A DNA stretch of 64,000 nt from Pseudohalocynthiibacter aestuariivivens (GTDB lineage Bacteria; Pseudomonadota; Alphaproteobacteria; Rhodobacterales; Rhodobacteraceae), in assembly GCF_018457175.1 (NCBI RefSeq), contig NZ_JAGFNU010000006.1, positions 1-64,000 of the forward strand, in the 5' to 3' direction. The position numbers were made by a program, and so were the translations under genes. The notes under the pieces are model-generated. The model saw only the letters and a list, made by a program, of their open reading frames with translations. It did not search any database and had not been told where the DNA came from. Each line of letters starts with the position of its first letter. Position 1 is the stretch's first letter. Shown here piece after piece: positions 63,352-64,000 of this stretch.

Positions 63352-64000
63352 TCTGCCGACCCACACCGAAAAAAAGCTTGGCCTTGTCATCGACCTTGAT
63401 ACCTGTGTCGGCTGCCATGCCTGTGTTGTTTCCTGCAAGGGCTGGAACACCGAAAACTACGGTGCGCCGCTGTCTGATATGGATGCCTACGGTGCCGAGC
63501 CTGTGGGAACCTTCCTGAACCGGGTTCATTCCTACGAAGTTCAGCCAGAGCAAGGGTTTGCGCAAACTGTGCATTTCCCGAAATCCTGTCTGCATTGCGA
63601 AGATGCGCCCTGCGTCACGGTCTGCCCCACCGGGGCGAGCTACAAGCGTTTGGAAGATGGTATCGTACTGGTAAACGAAAGCGATTGTATTGGCTGTGGT
63701 CTGTGCGCCTGGGCCTGCCCCTACGGCGCGCGTGAACTGGACCAGGTGGAAGGGGTGATGAAAAAATGCACCCTTTGCGTGGATCGTATATATAACAATA
63801 ACTTACCCGAAGAAGACCGGGTTCCCGCATGCGTCAGAACCTGCCCTTCGGGCGCGAGACACTTTGGCGATCTGGGTGATCCTGACAGCGAGGTCAGCCA
63901 GTTGGTTGAAGCCCGTGGCGGCATGGATCTGATGCCCGAACAGGGAACCAAGCCCGTCAACAAGTACCTGCCACCCCGCCCAAAGGATACATGGGAAGAG
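63344..64000 (+). CDS. soeB: Sulfite dehydrogenase iron-sulfur subunit SoeB (cut by window end)
   Basis: The first 219 residues of an electron-transfer subunit. It begins MTDLPTHTEKKLGLVIDLDT. The four ferredoxin-type clusters are visible as CVGCHACVVSCK, SCLHCEDAPCVTVCP, CIGCGLCAWACP and CTLCVDRIY with RTCPSGA. These carry electrons from SoeA to the membrane subunit SoeC, which would lie downstream outside the window. A GGAGGG site precedes the ATG. Confidence 0.93.
   Translation, partial: MTDLPTHTEKKLGLVIDLDTCVGCHACVVSCKGWNTENYGAPLSDMDAYGAEPVGTFLNRVHSYEVQPEQGFAQTVHFPKSCLHCEDAPCVTVCPTGASYKRLEDGIVLVNESDCIGCGLCAWACPYGARELDQVEGVMKKCTLCVDRIYNNNLPEEDRVPACVRTCPSGARHFGDLGDPDSEVSQLVEARGGMDLMPEQGTKPVNKYLPPRPKDTWEE

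Overview
The window comes from a chromosome of the order Rhodobacterales, most likely a marine member of the Roseobacter group with moderate GC content. The evidence is the gene order. The irr-fabA-fabB-fabI block, the ihfB-lapA-trpF-trpB block, the phoH-ybeY-corC-lnt-metK series with a SAM/SAH riboswitch, and the tauABC/tauR/xsc/pta/soe sulfonate island are all alphaproteobacterial arrangements. Genus and species cannot be fixed from the sequence alone.

Bases 1-2950 look like an eroded mobile region. They hold the tail of an IS3-type transposase, a second broken integrase tail carrying an internal stop, a stranded C-terminus of a VOC (glyoxalase-fold) gene, three small genes and much unassigned DNA. 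The region ends at the 3' side of tRNA-Ser(GCT), a usual integration site. From 3285 to 13600 there are housekeeping and accessory genes: ychF, a PhzF-like gene, trpA, a MarR/Acg-type oxidoreductase pair read from twin operators, an L-lactate dehydrogenase-like gene, rplY, pth, a DUF2332 gene, a serine hydrolase and a DUF2237 gene. A nitrilase follows. On the minus strand come the transcription groups ihfB-lapA-trpF-trpB, then rpsA and cmk. An AraC regulator, a YHS-domain protein and a MarR regulator sit between cmk and aroA.

From 22300 to 32800 the minus strand carries aroA, then trmB-queF-metK behind a SAM/SAH riboswitch, lnt, corC, ybeY, phoH, a lipoprotein/OmpA pair that shares an unusual repeated motif, and miaB. 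From 32900 to 41800 there are a glycosyltransferase-like gene, a dihaem cytochrome c, a hypothetical gene, irr-fabA-fabB-fabI, a GFA-family gene, and a HAD dehalogenase/hydrolase/dehydratase operon.

Two catabolic islands fill the rest. At 41900-47750 the 4-hydroxybenzoate/protocatechuate operon pobA-pcaD-pcaC-pcaH-pcaG-BKACE-pcaB is packed without gaps. pcaIJ and pcaF are absent, and a beta-keto acid cleavage enzyme sits in the operon, so a one-step end to the pathway is possible. An MFS exporter, a zinc alcohol dehydrogenase and an enolase-superfamily gene follow. At 51600-64000 lies sulfonate use: a divergent tauABC importer and tauR, then xsc, pta, a TauE-type exporter, soeA and a truncated soeB. 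Sulfoacetaldehyde would be cleaved to acetyl phosphate and sulfite, the acetyl phosphate turned into acetyl-CoA, and the sulfite exported or oxidised at the membrane.

The observations most worth pursuing are the BKACE inside the pca operon, the adhesin-like (tandem-95 type) insertion in the TauC permease, the matched CTGG boxes upstream of tauR and xsc, the perfect 15-bp-arm palindrome upstream of xsc, the twin MarR-type operators, and the repeated DPxGCxHW module.
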